From: Isoetes taiwanensis | Taxonomy: Eukaryota > Streptophyta > Lycopodiopsida > Isoetales > Isoetaceae | DNA length: 64,000 nt | Assembly (NCBI GenBank): GCA_021234155.1 | Contig: JAJEKV010000047.1 | Coordinates: forward strand, 10,252,081-10,316,080 | Direction of reading: 5' to 3' | In this document: positions 23,940 through 36,358 of the stretch, in pieces | Position numbering within the stretch: position 1 is the stretch's first letter | Layout of the letters: every line of letters starts with the position of its first letter | Notes under the pieces: model-generated | What the model was told of the DNA's origin: nothing | Database searches by the model: none | The model's input: the letters and a program-made list of their open reading frames with translations, nothing else | Program-made: the position numbers and the translations under genes

Positions 23940-24689
23940 TACTTTTATCGTCCACGGAGACCAATCGGTCTATGGGACCCAATACAAAAATGCAGCAAGC
24001 GGATTACTGCCCGGATTAAAAAACCCCTGCCCCGAAGGGTTTTCGAGGGAAAAATCGTGGCAGCAATCAGCCTGCTGACAAACTGTCGTAACATAAAATG
24101 CAGAAACACCCAAATATATACAGTCATGCACCGCACCCGTAGTGCCTAATCAGCGGGCAGCCAGGCGGGGGCAAAGGTGACCTCGCAGGTCCAGTACCTC
24201 CTGAATGTACGACCCTAGGGCACGTACTGACGGTGTGTTCATCAGCAAATGTAAGGGCAAGTCCGGCCGTACTAAGGGGCGTGATCGGCCCGGATCCGGA
24301 CCAACACCGGGCAACTCGAAAGTGTGAGACTCATCCTCAATGGCACCCGCTTTGACAAAGACCGACAGAGCTTTGTCTGGCCGGGGCTCCCCAATCCACC
24401 GCCTGCCTCGATCGCGAAGATGGTGGGCACCTCGCGCGAATGGAGACAATGAGTCTGGCGCTTTTTTTTGGGGCGGTGGGAGCGGTAGAGGCTGTGGGCC
24501 CCGGCTAACACGGGTTGATATGCTCCTTGTAATGGGCCGTTTTGACCTGCTCTAGAGCGCCGGGGTCCCGAGCTTGCCAAGGAAACAAAAGCGTCTAGGT
24601 ACTCCCGCGAGCTGTCCGCGATCGGCGGCCAGGTCCACTGCATGCATGCATTGCTCACCTTACGTTCCATCTGGCGAACCACATCTCTC

Positions 24690-26408
24690 TTACCCCTCCA
24701 ACAGGGCCCTAAGCCGGGCTGCGGACCCATTGCCACGGTGTAAGCCCAGTGCGGGGAGCCGAGCATCAGCCATAGTAACCACTTTCTGAAAATAGGCGAT
24801 GTGTCTATCAAGGGCTGCCTTGGCGGCAAGAATCCGGTTCTGCAGCGAGAATCGATAGGGGACCGAAGGTTTCACCCCAAGTGCCCGTGCCAAAAATGCC
24901 TTCTGCACCTGCTCCAAGTCATTCCAGTCGCCAAAGAGACGACCGGGCCCCAAACCTCGACCCCGCACAGAAGGACAGGCTCGACCAATGCCCGGAACAG
25001 ATGTGGACCGATGGCCCCAATCATAGAGCTCACACGGTGGATCGTTGTTCTTACGATGGCATAAAGCTTTCGGCCTGGCCGTCACCCGCATAGCGGATAG
25101 ACGCCTCAATAGAGCGAGGAGGGGAACTCCACCCCTAGGTACTTGTAGGTGGGCGTGACGTCCACAGGCTATCCCCGATATGTGAGTGCAGGAGGCATGG
25201 GGTGGCGTGAAGAGGATATGAGAACCACCCTGGTCTTGGCCAGATTCACGCGACATGACATAGCCCGACAAAATGTGTCTAGGGCATCCGGTGAGATCGC
25301 ATAGCTTCGGGGGTGTGGGCGGCCAAGCCAACATCGTCCCGCGATAGATGAGCTGGTGGATGACACAGTGCAAAAGTCAGATGCCATCCCCCATGCTCGA
25401 AGCCGGGCTCTAACCGACAATGTAGAGGCCAAAAAGTGTTGGCGGCGAGGGGGCAACCTGGACCGATACCTATCGATGAATGCTTGGCCCGTCCGGGTCA
25501 TCCCGCCAAAACAACTCTCATACAACCTGTATATGGCATTACGCGACGCGTGCGGGAGCCCCCCGTTGGCCTTGACTAGCCCGCGCCTTTTTCCCCGGAA
25601 CCGTATCAAAAGCCTTCCACGAAGTCCACAAAGCAGCAATACAAGTCCTCGCCGATGATTCCGGCCGTCTTCAATCGATGCCCCGATGTAAAGATATGGT
25701 CAATCGTTGAGTGGCGGGGTAAAGCCCGCCTGCGTGAGGGCTCGCACATCATCTTTGCCTCTGCCCAAGCGGGTCAATCGCTGCTCGAGAATGCCAGCCA
25801 ACGGTTTGGCAAATCTTGAACCGTCGGATCGTCCAGAATTGGCGGGGCCGGTGTTTGTCGCCCGCCTTGTGAATGGGAACAACCCCAGCTTGTGGTCCAT
25901 TGTCGGGGAGACCTTCCCGCAATGCTCGTTGAACAAGGTAGTGAGGACCGCACAAGGCGGGCTGCCACGCCCATTTGAGTAACTTCGGCACGCATACCAT
26001 CGAGGTCACCGCCTTCCCATTAGCCAACCGTTGCGGGCCCTCCTCAACATCCTCCTCCACGAAACCAATGGGGGGCCATCCCGTGGGGGGTATGGGCGTC
26101 TGCTGCGTCCACGGTGGGTCATAGAGCTGCCGCAAGTACGTCGTTCCCCCCGCCGGGTGTGATGTCCCCGTAGGGTCGGGCTGCCTTCGGCGCTCTGCGC
26201 CAAAGGTTCGGGAGGATGAGTGTCCGGCCGGGGCGAACATCTCCCCCTGATGCCTGGCAAGGTACCGCGCCTTTGTCTCCTTCAGATGGGCGTGATACTG
26301 TGTGGTGGCCTGCAAGCGGGTACCTGGATCCAGAATGTGACGGAGCTGCCGCTTGCGTTCTTTACACTCCGCATCAAACCATCGGTTCTGGCGAATGTTC
26401 TTGACCAC
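24690..26408 (-). pseudogene. LINE reverse transcriptase region, frameshifted
   Basis: The upper part (26408 downward) has the post-endonuclease linker. About 25650-25180 contains RT pieces in alternating frames (a VDF...AFDTVPG-like palm motif and VNLAKTRVVLISS after the expected catalytic box). 25130-24690 has the C-terminal SLQNRILAAKAALDRHIAYF region. The catalytic (Y/F)ADD box is damaged, so the enzyme is dead. Confidence 0.7.
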
Positions 26409-26649
26409 GGCGGCGACACGGGGTCTGCCAAAGCACTGTCCGGCGCATCCCGTAATAGCGAAGTCGGTGGTATGTCTGCTGCTCTAGTGTGGAGGTCCGC
26501 AGAATTACTGGGAGGGTGTCTATGAGCATCTCGGCGTAGTCCTCTGCTTGCTCATAATCTAGTCTCAACTGAGGACGGCGAGGGGCTGGCATAGTGGGGG
26601 TTCTCGCGGCTTGCCAAACCAGGTCCAAATAAAGTGGGAGGTGATCTGA

Positions 26650-27240
26650 GTCGACCTCCTCATCCCGACCGCTGTCTGCGGCCCCCCCGGAACGGGCCGA
26701 TGAGATGCATATCTTGCGCAACTATGAGCACATAGTCCACCACACTAGACCCTCTCCCCTGATTGTCACATGCATGTGCACTTGCGAGAATCGGACCCCG
26801 TGGACAGCCATTGCAAATTATCAAGTCAAAATACCACATAGCGGGAGCAATCGCGTGCACAAAAGCGAGTGACCGGCCGCATCCGATCCTCGTGGGCGGG
26901 TTGCTTCAAGGGGCGGCTGCGGGGACATCATCGGCCGAGGGGGTCAAGTCGCATGGGCTGCTCTACTCCTGTCCGTGCATTGAAATCTCCAAGAAGGACG
27001 ACCCTACCCAACTGCTGGTGCTGTTGTATGTCATCATATAGATCGACATAAGGGTCCATCCTATCCGCATCGGGGTGGCTGCGATAGAAGGTGCTCTCTG
27101 CGTGAGGGAAATAACAAGCGGCTAGAAAAAGAGGGTTGCCACTAGTATTATGCACACGAACCCACAAGTACCGGTTGTGTCTGTCTGTCTTCTGGAGGGT
27201 AACTGAATGTGCCAAGGTTGTCCGGTAGTAGCAAGCCACT
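26650..27240 (-). pseudogene. LINE apurinic-type endonuclease, truncated
   Basis: Exonuclease-endonuclease-phosphatase fold motifs in order: VVLLGDFNARTG (27000-26965), ICNGCPRGP and SVVDYVL (about 26800-26720), SDHLPLYLDL (about 26650). The N-terminal catalytic segment is missing. Frames change between the blocks. Confidence 0.78.
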
Positions 27241-27255
27241 CCACCATGACCCCTC

Positions 27256-30200
27256 TGTCATAGGATGTATAATAGAACTTTTAGTTCACAGTCCATATGA
27301 ATACGAAAATAATGAAGATAGGAGTTCCTATACTAGAAGTTAAACATGTCCACTAGGAACTTAGGGTGGCATCTGCCCCTGTGGAATTTGTGACTAGAGC
27401 TCGAGGATCAAGGCAAACTAAGGGTAGAGAGTCTAGAAAGTGTGGTGTCAAAACCACAATATGTATATGGTACAAGATAAACGAGTTGAGGAAGTACATT
27501 TGCGACAAGCATGAGCATGGCTAGGTGTCAAAGAATGACTTATGAGTCTAGACTTAGGGTGGGCTTACACATGTGATGATATCAAGGATGTCGCCTATGA
27601 CATTCAGACTCATCATAATGGAAGAGAATAGGATATTTGTGCAAGACGAACGGAATGTTACAGGATAAGGTCCAAGAATAAGCATAATGGTATGCTTGTA
27701 CATGAAGGTCCAGGGTTCGGTATGATGTAGCAGAGATAAGCATTCAAGTTATCCCAATGGTTGGAGTTGATTATCTTAGAGACAGCGCATTAAGGGATAT
27801 GAAAAGAATTTAAAACAGGAAAAATAGCTAGAGATAACAGATACGGTGATGTTACATTCCAGAACATCCCGAAAATGGTTGGAATGGTGTTGGAATAACA
27901 GATAATGAGTGGTTTATTACTCAAAGGGTCGAGATAACAATGAATTAAGTCAGCGTTAAAAGCTAAGAGTATCTCTTGGATTTGGGTATGACAGGTTGTA
28001 TGAACTATCCCATCGAATGACGAAAGAAGAGAAGTTCGATGACTTTGCCGATCATCCCCTTAGGCTGACCGAGAAGAAGGCGAAACATAGGAATTCGAAG
28101 TCCCAATGAAAATCAAGACGAGGTGTTTAGAGTAGAAGGGGTGAGATTATATAGACCAATAGTCCATATATTTTGAGACTCTTAAGAGGGTAAGGAGTTG
28201 GATAACTATGGCAATTACTAACGAAGATTTGAACGTAGGGGTTTACTATTATGAGATCGAGAGGGTTCAATGCCCCCGTCTCATTATGAGAGAGCCAAAG
28301 ACGAGGACATCTGAAATCGATCAAAAATTGAAGTTGACATGATAACTTAAGAGAATAGGTTAGTTGTGACAAAGCATGGTTGATATTGGAGCTACAAAGA
28401 ATATTTAGCTGAAGAAGGCTTTAGAAAAGCTCTTCAACTAGGGTAGTAACCTTTGGAATTATGGCATAATCCCATAAGGGGATCATAGTTTGTGTACGGG
28501 GTTAAAGTACCATAAGGCACTAAAGGAATGGTTGCAATAGCTAGAGACCGTATCAAAATGTAGACAACATATACCATTCCAACATAGAGCTGGCTACTGT
28601 TCATTTGGGAAGTCTGTGGCTCAGCCACATCATAAAGGTCTAGCACTGGGGGATGATGGCATATGTTTACTATGTACATACTTGATACACATACAGTAAA
28701 CAGCTTGGAGAAGTAATCTAAGTGGTGACACGGGGAGAGAAAGATGAGTGTACCCCAACGTTACCGATGAAGGGTCTAGAGATATGTTCGGACAGGGAAA
28801 ATTTTAAGGAACCTATAATTTTGTATAAGTATAATGAATTGGCCATTCCTTGTAAGATATGCCCCCAAAAGTGTAGCCTGAACTGGCCATTTTTCTTATT
28901 TTTTCCTAATGTGGCTACAACCCAATTGGCGATTTTTGAACCAAATATCTAATAATGTGTAGCTCAAATGGCGATTTTTAGCTAGATTCTTTTTAACTAT
29001 AGTGCTAGTTGCCCAAACATAAAGAAGTCACTACTCTATATAAATGTGTTAAGTTACATGTTGTATGAATTTGAATTCATACCCCATGTATTTCAATAAT
29101 GCACAGATTGCTGGTAGGGAGAATCAGAAATCGGATGCCGGAGTCTTCATAAAGAGGATTGAAAAGTGCCTCGACATTCGATTTTCCAAAAGAGCGGGAT
29201 TATTTTTAGTTGGTAGATATATTTAGAAATAAAAATCTCTAACAATGTTGGCCCCCCATTATGAGGGGGCCTCTTAATGGGTTAAGATTTGGCGAACTTA
29301 AGGCAGTACAGGGTTTGGCCAAGTGGCCTAAATGGCCATTCCATAAGCACATCTAGTTCTCATTTGGGACTAAATTGGCCGCAAAGTCAATACCACTCCA
29401 ATTAGCAAACATCTAATTGGCCATTCTAATGTCGTAATAGACAATAAAGTGCCACAAAATGGCGAATCTGCAGGTAGTCCGTAGGTAAGGCATCCTACTC
29501 AAGCCGGTCGTCGCATTTTGCCGAACCTGTAATTTGTGGCCAATGACCCGCCGGGGCCACTAAAATTTTCGCTGGTTCGGAATGTGCAAATGACCGTCAA
29601 TCTGTTGCATGCTAAGGTATGATGTTGTGGTTGGGACTTGAAATAAATGTTGGTATGATGTTGGTCATGGGGTTTAATAGTACAATAGTACAATTCCAGG
29701 ATGGGTAGGGAATAGCAATTACCTGCTAGAAGCTCGAACATATCTTGCATAGACACCTAAGACTAGATCTCCCACATGATGCATACCCGGGTCAGGCAGA
29801 GGTGACCCCCATGGGTTAGATGGAAGTATAAGTTAGAACATATAGGGCTCGAACATTGATACAAGCCCGGGTTATATCAAACGCAGGTGATTTAGGAAGG
29901 CTCACAAGATGCAAGGCAGGCACCCTGATGACCCCAGGTAACTTACGATTCCTATGAAGGCTCCCTTCCTAACCTAGGCCATGACTGTGGCTTAGATGAG
30001 GATGCCAAGTCGTTTGGAATGCCACAACAATGGCATAACCTCATGACAGAGAAATGTAATGACGAACATTTCTAGGGTGTAGGACAACATTGAATCATAA
30101 CCTCCCCAATGATATGTGGGTTAACAACATGGAGGGAGAGGGGCATATAATAGCGACTTAGAAGCCACAAGACGGTTAACGAACCTAAAGGAGTAAATGG

Positions 30201-31231
30201 ATTGGTGACCCTACTGAATAAAGGTCACAGCCAAAGGGTCAATTGTATACGTTGTGCCAGATGTGGGCCGGGATACTGAAAATCGGCCATAGACGTAGAA
30301 AACATATTGAAGAAGAGAAGGAATGAAGGACCCTTATTTATGATATTTAGCGATCTGGATAGGAAGGTTATTACCTAACATGAAGGGTGATCTTTGCTAA
30401 CATGCAAAGATAGATTTCGACTTGAAAGTCAGCAAGAGCTGAAGAGCTCTTTAAAGATCTGGTGCATGGCTTAGGGGAGAAGACTTTCATTTCCTAGGCC
30501 AACATGGTGGATTGAATTCACCAAGAACATTTTTAATAGGGGAGGCCTCTCTTGAGAGGTCTTTGAGCAGTACTGTCCTTTGGGATATTCATATAATCCC
30601 TTTGGAATATGTAAGTCCATTTGTGGAACTTAATGCCGTTTAGGCACTAAAGTAATGGTTGGAAACACTTTGCCCCAACCATATCTAGATACCCTACAAG
30701 GAGGTGATTAGTCAACAATGGTTGGATGCCATTGGACCGTTACGGTAGAACAACTCCAAAAGAGGGTAGGCCATTGTTGATTTGACAGGCGTGTGGCACA
30801 GATAAATAATCACGGCCATATAGGCGGTGAAGCTTGGCACAAAATAATACTAAAGTTTGTACTCTAGATAAAATAGGGTAAAGTGTTGACATTGTTGTGG
30901 GGGTTCTAACACAAACACTCATTACATGTTACAGAGTATGTATCATGATCTGGGGAAGTGATCCATAAAAAAGAACACGACCATTGAGACCATTGAGAGA
31001 AAGTTATGGCTTGTGGAAACAAGGGACCTCTTTTTCCCAAAAAACTTAACATACTTGATTCTAAGGACTCACACCTTAATTCGTAACTAGGTTAATCCTT
31101 CCATAACTAGGTCAACATATATATGAGCTATGGAATCGGAATAGTTTATCCTAGCTTAATGTTCCTTACTAACTATCGAACTAAGGAGTTAGAATGTGGC
31201 CACTGCTATGATCAGGTCCATCAAAAACATG
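27256..31231. other. Decayed sequence, no gene recognised; probably old retroelement interior
   Basis: The right end abuts a primer-binding site that reads leftwards, so this stretch may be the 5' interior of a minus-strand LTR element, but no gag or pol motif could be read in any frame. The motif TGGC(C/G)ATTTT/TTGGCCATTC recurs at 28840-29470. Confidence 0.4.
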
Positions 31232-31243
31232 GCTCTGATACCA
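31232..31243 (-). other. Primer-binding site, tRNA-iMet, next to the 1-kb LTR
   Basis: The minus strand reads ...CGTCACA, one base, then TGGTATCAGAGC. This fixes the orientation of the adjacent LTR as minus. Confidence 0.8.
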
Positions 31244-31244
31244 C

Positions 31245-32245
31245 TGTGACGCTGAATCCATACGATGCTCCCATCGTTTAAATACGGGAAATTCCCCTCA
31301 CATGGCGACTCCATCACCATGGAAAGGCCCTCCATCTGACTCGGACCACTTGTGATGGCCATGTGTCCGGGTGAAGGACACAGAGGTGTCATTCGTTCCA
31401 CGCCTTCTATGGGAATCCTATATAGCGAAAACGTACATACATGTTAGCACCTAGCAACAATACTAATAAATAATATATCACCACGAAGGGTGGCCCATCA
31501 TCATCAATACAACTAACAATAGAATACAAACATAAGAAAGGAAATGCACCATAAATAAGAGCCCTACCCGGGGCTCAGACTCATGGGGGCCAACTGACAA
31601 TCAAGGCCTCCGGATAACAGTAGACAGAAGTATAACATGGCATTGGCTGGCATAGAACAATGGCTAGGGTAGTCCACTCCATCCGCCCCTCCTGTGCACA
31701 CTTTGCAGATAGGCTGAAACATGCTATGGCATGATTGTAGCCTTCCGGAGACGCAGTCTCATGGAATCACCCTACGAGACTACTCCGGGTTGGATCTTCC
31801 CGGTTCGATGAGGCTGGTCAGAGAAGTGTCCCCTCCCCGAACATAATGGATCCTTGGATGTACTAGAGAATGCGTGCCTCCTTGGCGACCCCCACATCGT
31901 ACCCGACTTGAACCCCCCAAAATCTATGGACTGCCAGGCACGCCCATCGCAAGGCCCATCGATCCCAGGACGTCCATATAGGCACGTTTCCTACGACCCA
32001 GGAGGTGTCAGACCCATACCCGGCCCCAAACGTGAGGACTGACTATAAGCCTAGCACACTGTCGGAGTCTTGTAGCCACGCTAGACAAGACTCCACCCCC
32101 GTTTCACCATTGTGCTTATTATCTGGTGCTGAATCACGGTATAAAATCCACAGCCAGGTGGGCTTTTGTGCACAGGCCGCAATTACTGGGTTCTAAGGGT
32201 TTTAACTAGGAACATCTCTACTTCTAGATGGCCTTTAGGTCTCTA
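31245..32245 (-). repeat. LTR copy A, about 1.0 kb (5' LTR of a minus-strand element)
   Basis: The sequence is repeated in inverted orientation, clearly diverged, at 43730-44257 plus 55518-55946. On the minus strand it runs TAGAGACCTAAAG...GCGTCACA. A TATA-like box (GATATATTATT) near 31475 is conserved in the other copy and sits about 230 bp before the LTR end, as expected for R-U5. Confidence 0.7.
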
Positions 32246-32283
32246 CCCGGACCCTCAGGTTCCCTTTGATCTCTTACAACCCT

Positions 32284-32951
32284 TCCTACTCCAGCGCATC
32301 GACCTCATCGCCAACATGCAAAGCCACCCAGACTATGCAGGATTTCTGGAGTTCTACACCGAGGAGATGCTTCCTCTTTGCATCCCCTTCGGAGAACCCC
32401 CTCAGCTTTACATTGAGCGGGATGTGGTGAGGGAGATGCTTGGGGGAGACACTCACGCTTATGACGTGCTTAAGGGCAAGCTTAGGTGGGGTAACCACCC
32501 GCACATAGTCATGCATGGGGACCGGCAGTATCTTGAGGTCGCCTTTGCTTTAACCATTCTCATGGATCAATACGTTGAGGATGATACCTTGCCAGCAGAG
32601 AAGGGCAAGCTTCCCGAATCTTCCGATGAGGAAGAGGATGAGCTTATAGGCATGGATGATTTTGTCCGATGGAGGCAGCTGGCCGAGGAGATGCCGCCAC
32701 GTCGGGAGCAAGGAGCATGCTTGTCCGGGCTGGACGCCCTTCCAGTTGTTTATCACCAAGGTCAAGAGTTTCTTCTCTTGGATGACATCATCTGGACATA
32801 TCACGTAGTGGCCGGGTTCAAGCGCCGACGCAAAGACCATGTGCTCTATGAGTTGGCTGAATACTGCATGGATGACTTCATTGACTTCACTCCTATTGAT
32901 CTTCCACCGGAGGTACAGCAGCTACTCCAATTTCGTCAGGAGACCATATAG
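32284..32951 (+). CDS. Unrecognised ORF upstream of gag (chromovirus ORF a)
   Basis: About 220 codons if counted from the first methionines after 32310; the open frame extends left into LTR copy A. It has an acidic patch (ESSDEEEDELIGMDDF) and blocks such as LPVVYHQGQEFLLLDDIIWT and GFKRRRKDHVLYELAEYCMD. Composition is protein-like and the frame is intact. I do not recognise a family. It may be an element-encoded extra protein before gag, or an N-terminal gag extension. Confidence refers to it being real coding sequence. Confidence 0.5.
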
Positions 32952-32983
32952 AGCCAGCCGACACTCTTCTGCGGCTTAGGGAT

Positions 32984-33604
32984 TTGGTACTACAAGATCC
33001 ACCGACTCAGCCTCCTCCGGATGCCTTTATGGCTATGGGACCTCACGTCCCAAATATTAATATGGTAGAAGTCCCTTCCGATTCAGAAGAGGAAGGGGAA
33101 GATCTTTACCATAACCCTGCTCATCTTAAAGAAGAGCAGGAAGACCTCAAGGAGGAAGAGGTCCCTATGGACCTAGATAAGGAGGTCGCCACCCCAGTGA
33201 CCCTGCAAGGAAAAGCGTTGGGGAACCACCTCACCCATTTCTTCCTATCAGCTTTCCGGCAAGGGCAGGTCCTTTTTGTGGCCCAATGCCTGGCCCCAGA
33301 AGCCGAGGCATCATGGTGGAACCTCCGTGCTTTGTCCACATTGGCAGGGCACAGGAAGCTCTCATATCGCACCCTTACCTATGTGCTGGTGCGGCGGGAC
33401 TTCGCCTTCACCGCATTGGGTCAGGATATCGCACCCTGGATGAGCATGAAGCTCCTTACAACGGCCCCATTAGCTGCCGCCTATCCTCCAGAGGTTGCTT
33501 CCATTGCGGCCGCCACTGTAGATCCAGGGGTTACCCTGTTGCATCATCGACCGCCACCACCTCCTCCTGCCCCAATGGATCAGGATGCGGGGCCTAGCTC
33601 CTAG
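32984..33604 (+). CDS. Unrecognised ORF upstream of gag (chromovirus ORF b)
   Basis: 206 codons, 32 bp after ORF a and in another frame, so the two may once have been one protein. It has acidic and proline-rich parts (SDSEEEGEDLYHNPAH; HHRPPPPPPAPMDQDAGP) and a central helical stretch (NHLTHFFLSAFRQGQVLFVA). No known domain. Confidence 0.45.
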   Translation: MVLQDPPTQPPPDAFMAMGPHVPNINMVEVPSDSEEEGEDLYHNPAHLKEEQEDLKEEEVPMDLDKEVATPVTLQGKALGNHLTHFFLSAFRQGQVLFVAQCLAPEAEASWWNLRALSTLAGHRKLSYRTLTYVLVRRDFAFTALGQDIAPWMSMKLLTTAPLAAAYPPEVASIAAATVDPGVTLLHHRPPPPPPAPMDQDAGPSS

Positions 33605-33762
33605 CCATCTGTATTATGTATTATAGAGTATAGCCTTTGGCTACTCAAAAATATGTAATCTTGCATTTGATTTTTCATGCACTTTTGAATACAAGCAAAT
33701 TGTTTTTTTCCTACAATACTTGTCTTTCTCATCCAGAGTTTGAAGTATAAGCAATAATTCAT

Positions 33763-33993
33763 TTGTTGTATATCCATTCTTGCCTTCTTACAGACGAAGA
33801 AGTAGAAGAAGACGAACAAGAATTGCCTGAAGAACTGCGACAAGAGGACGAGCCACAGCCGGAACAAGACTATGGGGAAGATGATGGAGAGTATGACGAT
33901 GACGATGACGATTACGAAGAAGAGGCACCAGAGGATGAAGGAGAGCCATACGACCCAAGACGCTCCGTCGTACTTGGAACTATTGGGATATGA
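33763..33993 (+). CDS. Very acidic short ORF, possible exon
   Basis: About 60 of 76 codons encode Asp, Glu and a few others (EYDDDDDDYEEEAPEDEGEP). It is preceded by a TTCTTACAG acceptor-like site at 33785-33793, so it may be an exon joined to flanking ORFs. Confidence 0.35.
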   Translation: MLYIHSCLLTDEEVEEDEQELPEELRQEDEPQPEQDYGEDDGEYDDDDDDYEEEAPEDEGEPYDPRRSVVLGTIGI

Positions 33994-34374
33994 CTAAACA
34001 GAAAGCCTTTGCTGATGCAAATGATCACCTCTGGCAGATATTTTACGCACTTCGAGACCTCTTTAACTTGTTAATCATCAGCCCTACTTTGGACTATCAG
34101 TATATTATAATTTAGGATTGGGCTAGGTACAAAGTCGTCTGGGCAGTGAGGGAGAGTATTCGATACTCTATCTTATACCCCGTCACGCAGCCCTAAGCTT
34201 GTTGTTTCAGAACCTTTTTTGTCCACATGTAATCTTGTCTTTTCTTTTTCTGTTTGTATAGCCAACAGGCTTGCAACCGTGGGTTTTATCTTAATGACAA
34301 ATCTGTTTCCTTTTTGTAATCTTGTTATTATAGCAAATGCAATGAGTATGCTTATCTTTGATTTGTTCTATCTA

Positions 34375-35508
34375 GATGGTGCACGCCCTCCCCCTTGGGC
34401 GACACCCGTTCAGCCGGGCCGTCTTACCCCGGAACAGGAGCTCACCATTATAAAACGTCAGCTTACTGAGCTCCAAGCATACGTATTGCAGCAGAATCCG
34501 CCACAGGAATATGGACCAGGGATTCCTGCTCCACTGAACCCGCCGCCGCCACCTGCACCTGCACCTTCGACCGCTACGGCAAGTCGATCTAAGAGGACAC
34601 GCCTTACTTCGTCTTCAGATGCTGCCTCGGAGTCTTCTGACTCTTATGATTCCTCTGAGGATGAGGCCGACCATGCCAAGGCCAGCAAGAAGGATTACCA
34701 GAAAACAGTAGACTCCGCCATCACTAGCATCTGAAAAAATTGGAAGCTCGCACAATTCTCAGGCAAAACCAGGAATGGGATGGATGCCGAGTCATGGTTG
34801 GATGAAATGCAGGAATTTGGGAAGTCATATGGGATGACTGATAAAGATATTGGCAAAGTGGCCACCACTAATCTTAAGGGGTCGGCACGGATTTGGTGGA
34901 AGGGGTATGCCCGCTCTCATGGCCTTACAAGGGAAAGGTGCAGTTACAAGGTTTTTGCTAAAGCCTTCAAATCACATTACGTACCAAAGGCTCATCGTTG
35001 CCAGCAGATCCAAACTTTCTATCGCTTGGAACAGAAAAACATGACTGTCCAGGCTTCTACAGATGAGTTTATGCGCTTACGCTTATATGTTCCAGGGATT
35101 AATAAGCGTAGGGCAGTTGAGGGCTATATAGAGGGCTTATCCCCTACCCTAAAGAAAATGGTTCGAGCCATAGATTCTAAGACTGTCGCAGAAGCAGAGG
35201 CTAAAGCACTTAGCCTCGAGGAAGATACACCAAAGTACCAGCCGCCACGACCCTCTTCGTTCACTCAGAACAAGGGGTATACACCTTACAGAGGGCGCTC
35301 ACCTAGTCCAGGGCCTCCTCCAGGCTGATAAGAAGGTTTCCTTCACCGTACCGGAGAAGCCCACCAACACTGTAGGGGCCTTCAGGGATATTCTCCAAGC
35401 CATCCCTAGGGATCAGCGTGAACAGTTACGTAGGGAGAAGGCATGTTACCGGTGTTTCCGCCCGGGCCACCGTATGCAGGAATGCCCTTTCATCCCACAG
35501 ACAGTGTA
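34375..35508 (+). pseudogene. Chromovirus gag with zinc knuckle
   Basis: The N-terminal part (34375-34734) is proline/serine-rich with EQELTIIKRQLTELQAYVLQ, probably after an acceptor near 34373. A stop at 34732 interrupts it. 34780-35328 is the retrotransposon gag domain (ESWLDEMQEFGKSYG, GSARIWWKGYARSH, FKSHYVPKAHR). After a frame change the nucleocapsid reads CYRCFRPGHRMQEC (CX2CX4HX4C, about 35445-35490). Confidence 0.82.
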
Positions 35509-35524
35509 GGCTGCTCTAGCAGAC

Positions 35525-36358
35525 ATGGATTGGGAGGACCCGGAGAATGCCGTTGAGGATGACGCGCCTGACTATATAACATGTGAGTCTTATATTTATG
35601 CTGCTATTGAAACAGGCCAAGCCAACCACCAGCCCTCTGCCATTTCTACGGTTGGCCAAGTAGATTGTAAACCTTTTGTCATTCTTGTGGATACGGGTAG
35701 TACTCATAACTTTGCATCTCCTAGAATGGCAGAAGCCTTACAGATTATCCCTTTGAAGTCTAAGCCACGTCCAGTTACGTTGGCAAGTGGTGCCATACGC
35801 CACACCCATGGTCGTCGCATCAATTTGAATATTCAGCTGGCAGGAGCATCTGTTGCTCTAGGGGCCGAGATAATGGATATTGGCCAATACGACCTCATAG
35901 TGGGCATGGAATTTTTGACTGCTGCCAAGGCCAACATTGACTGTGAGAAATGGGAAGTCACCTTCAATGCGGCCAATGGAGCCCGAGTTACTATAGCAGG
36001 TAAGCCGGTTAACCCTATTATGCAATGTTTTTCCTTACGCCAATTGCATAGGGCTCTTAGGAAGTCGCAGATTACGGGCATGATCCGACTTGCTTCCATG
36101 GAAGCTAAGTCCAAACAGGATGAAGTTCTTGATGCCTTGCCTCCCGCAATAGCCATGATTCTTCGGGAATACCATGATCTTTTTCCTGATGAAATCCGTC
36201 GGCTACCACCTTTCAGGGGGGTAGAATGTGAAATTACCTTGGAACCAGGCACCAAGCCTACCAGTAAGGCCCCATATCGGATGAGTCTTCCTGAGTTAAC
36301 CGAGCTTAAGAAGCAATTACAGGAACTCCTCCTTTGGAGCCCCAATACTCTTTGTTAA
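35525..36358 (+). pseudogene. Chromovirus aspartic protease and start of RT
   Basis: It continues the nucleocapsid frame after a TAG. Protease motif VILVDTGSTHNF (about 35675-35715) and the flap-side IVGMEFL are present. The RT N-terminus FPDEIRRLPPFRG...[20 protein letters not shown] ends in a frame change near 36330. Confidence 0.85.

Larger units (their letters stand above)
23910..27255 (-). mobile_element. 5'-truncated LINE (non-LTR retrotransposon)
   Basis: Read on the minus strand it has an endonuclease (LLGDFNARTG, then SVVDYVL, then SDHLPLYLDL), a linker (NRWFDAECKERKRQLR), a degraded reverse transcriptase and a C-terminal region (LEQVQKAFLARALGV). It starts within the endonuclease (GGVACYYRTTL) and ends near a (GGAA)n tract. 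Frame changes are frequent. G+C content is clearly higher than in the flanks. No clear target-site duplication was found. Confidence 0.82.

Noticed and set aside
24272-25658. Several 70-185-codon plus and minus frames in the LINE
   Set aside because: High G+C content makes long chance frames. Only those with endonuclease or RT motifs were kept.
31245-32245. LTR A as the 5' LTR of the plus-strand chromovirus
   Set aside because: A perfect tRNA-iMet primer-binding site next to its left end and the TATA position give minus orientation, and no matching LTR follows the chromovirus.
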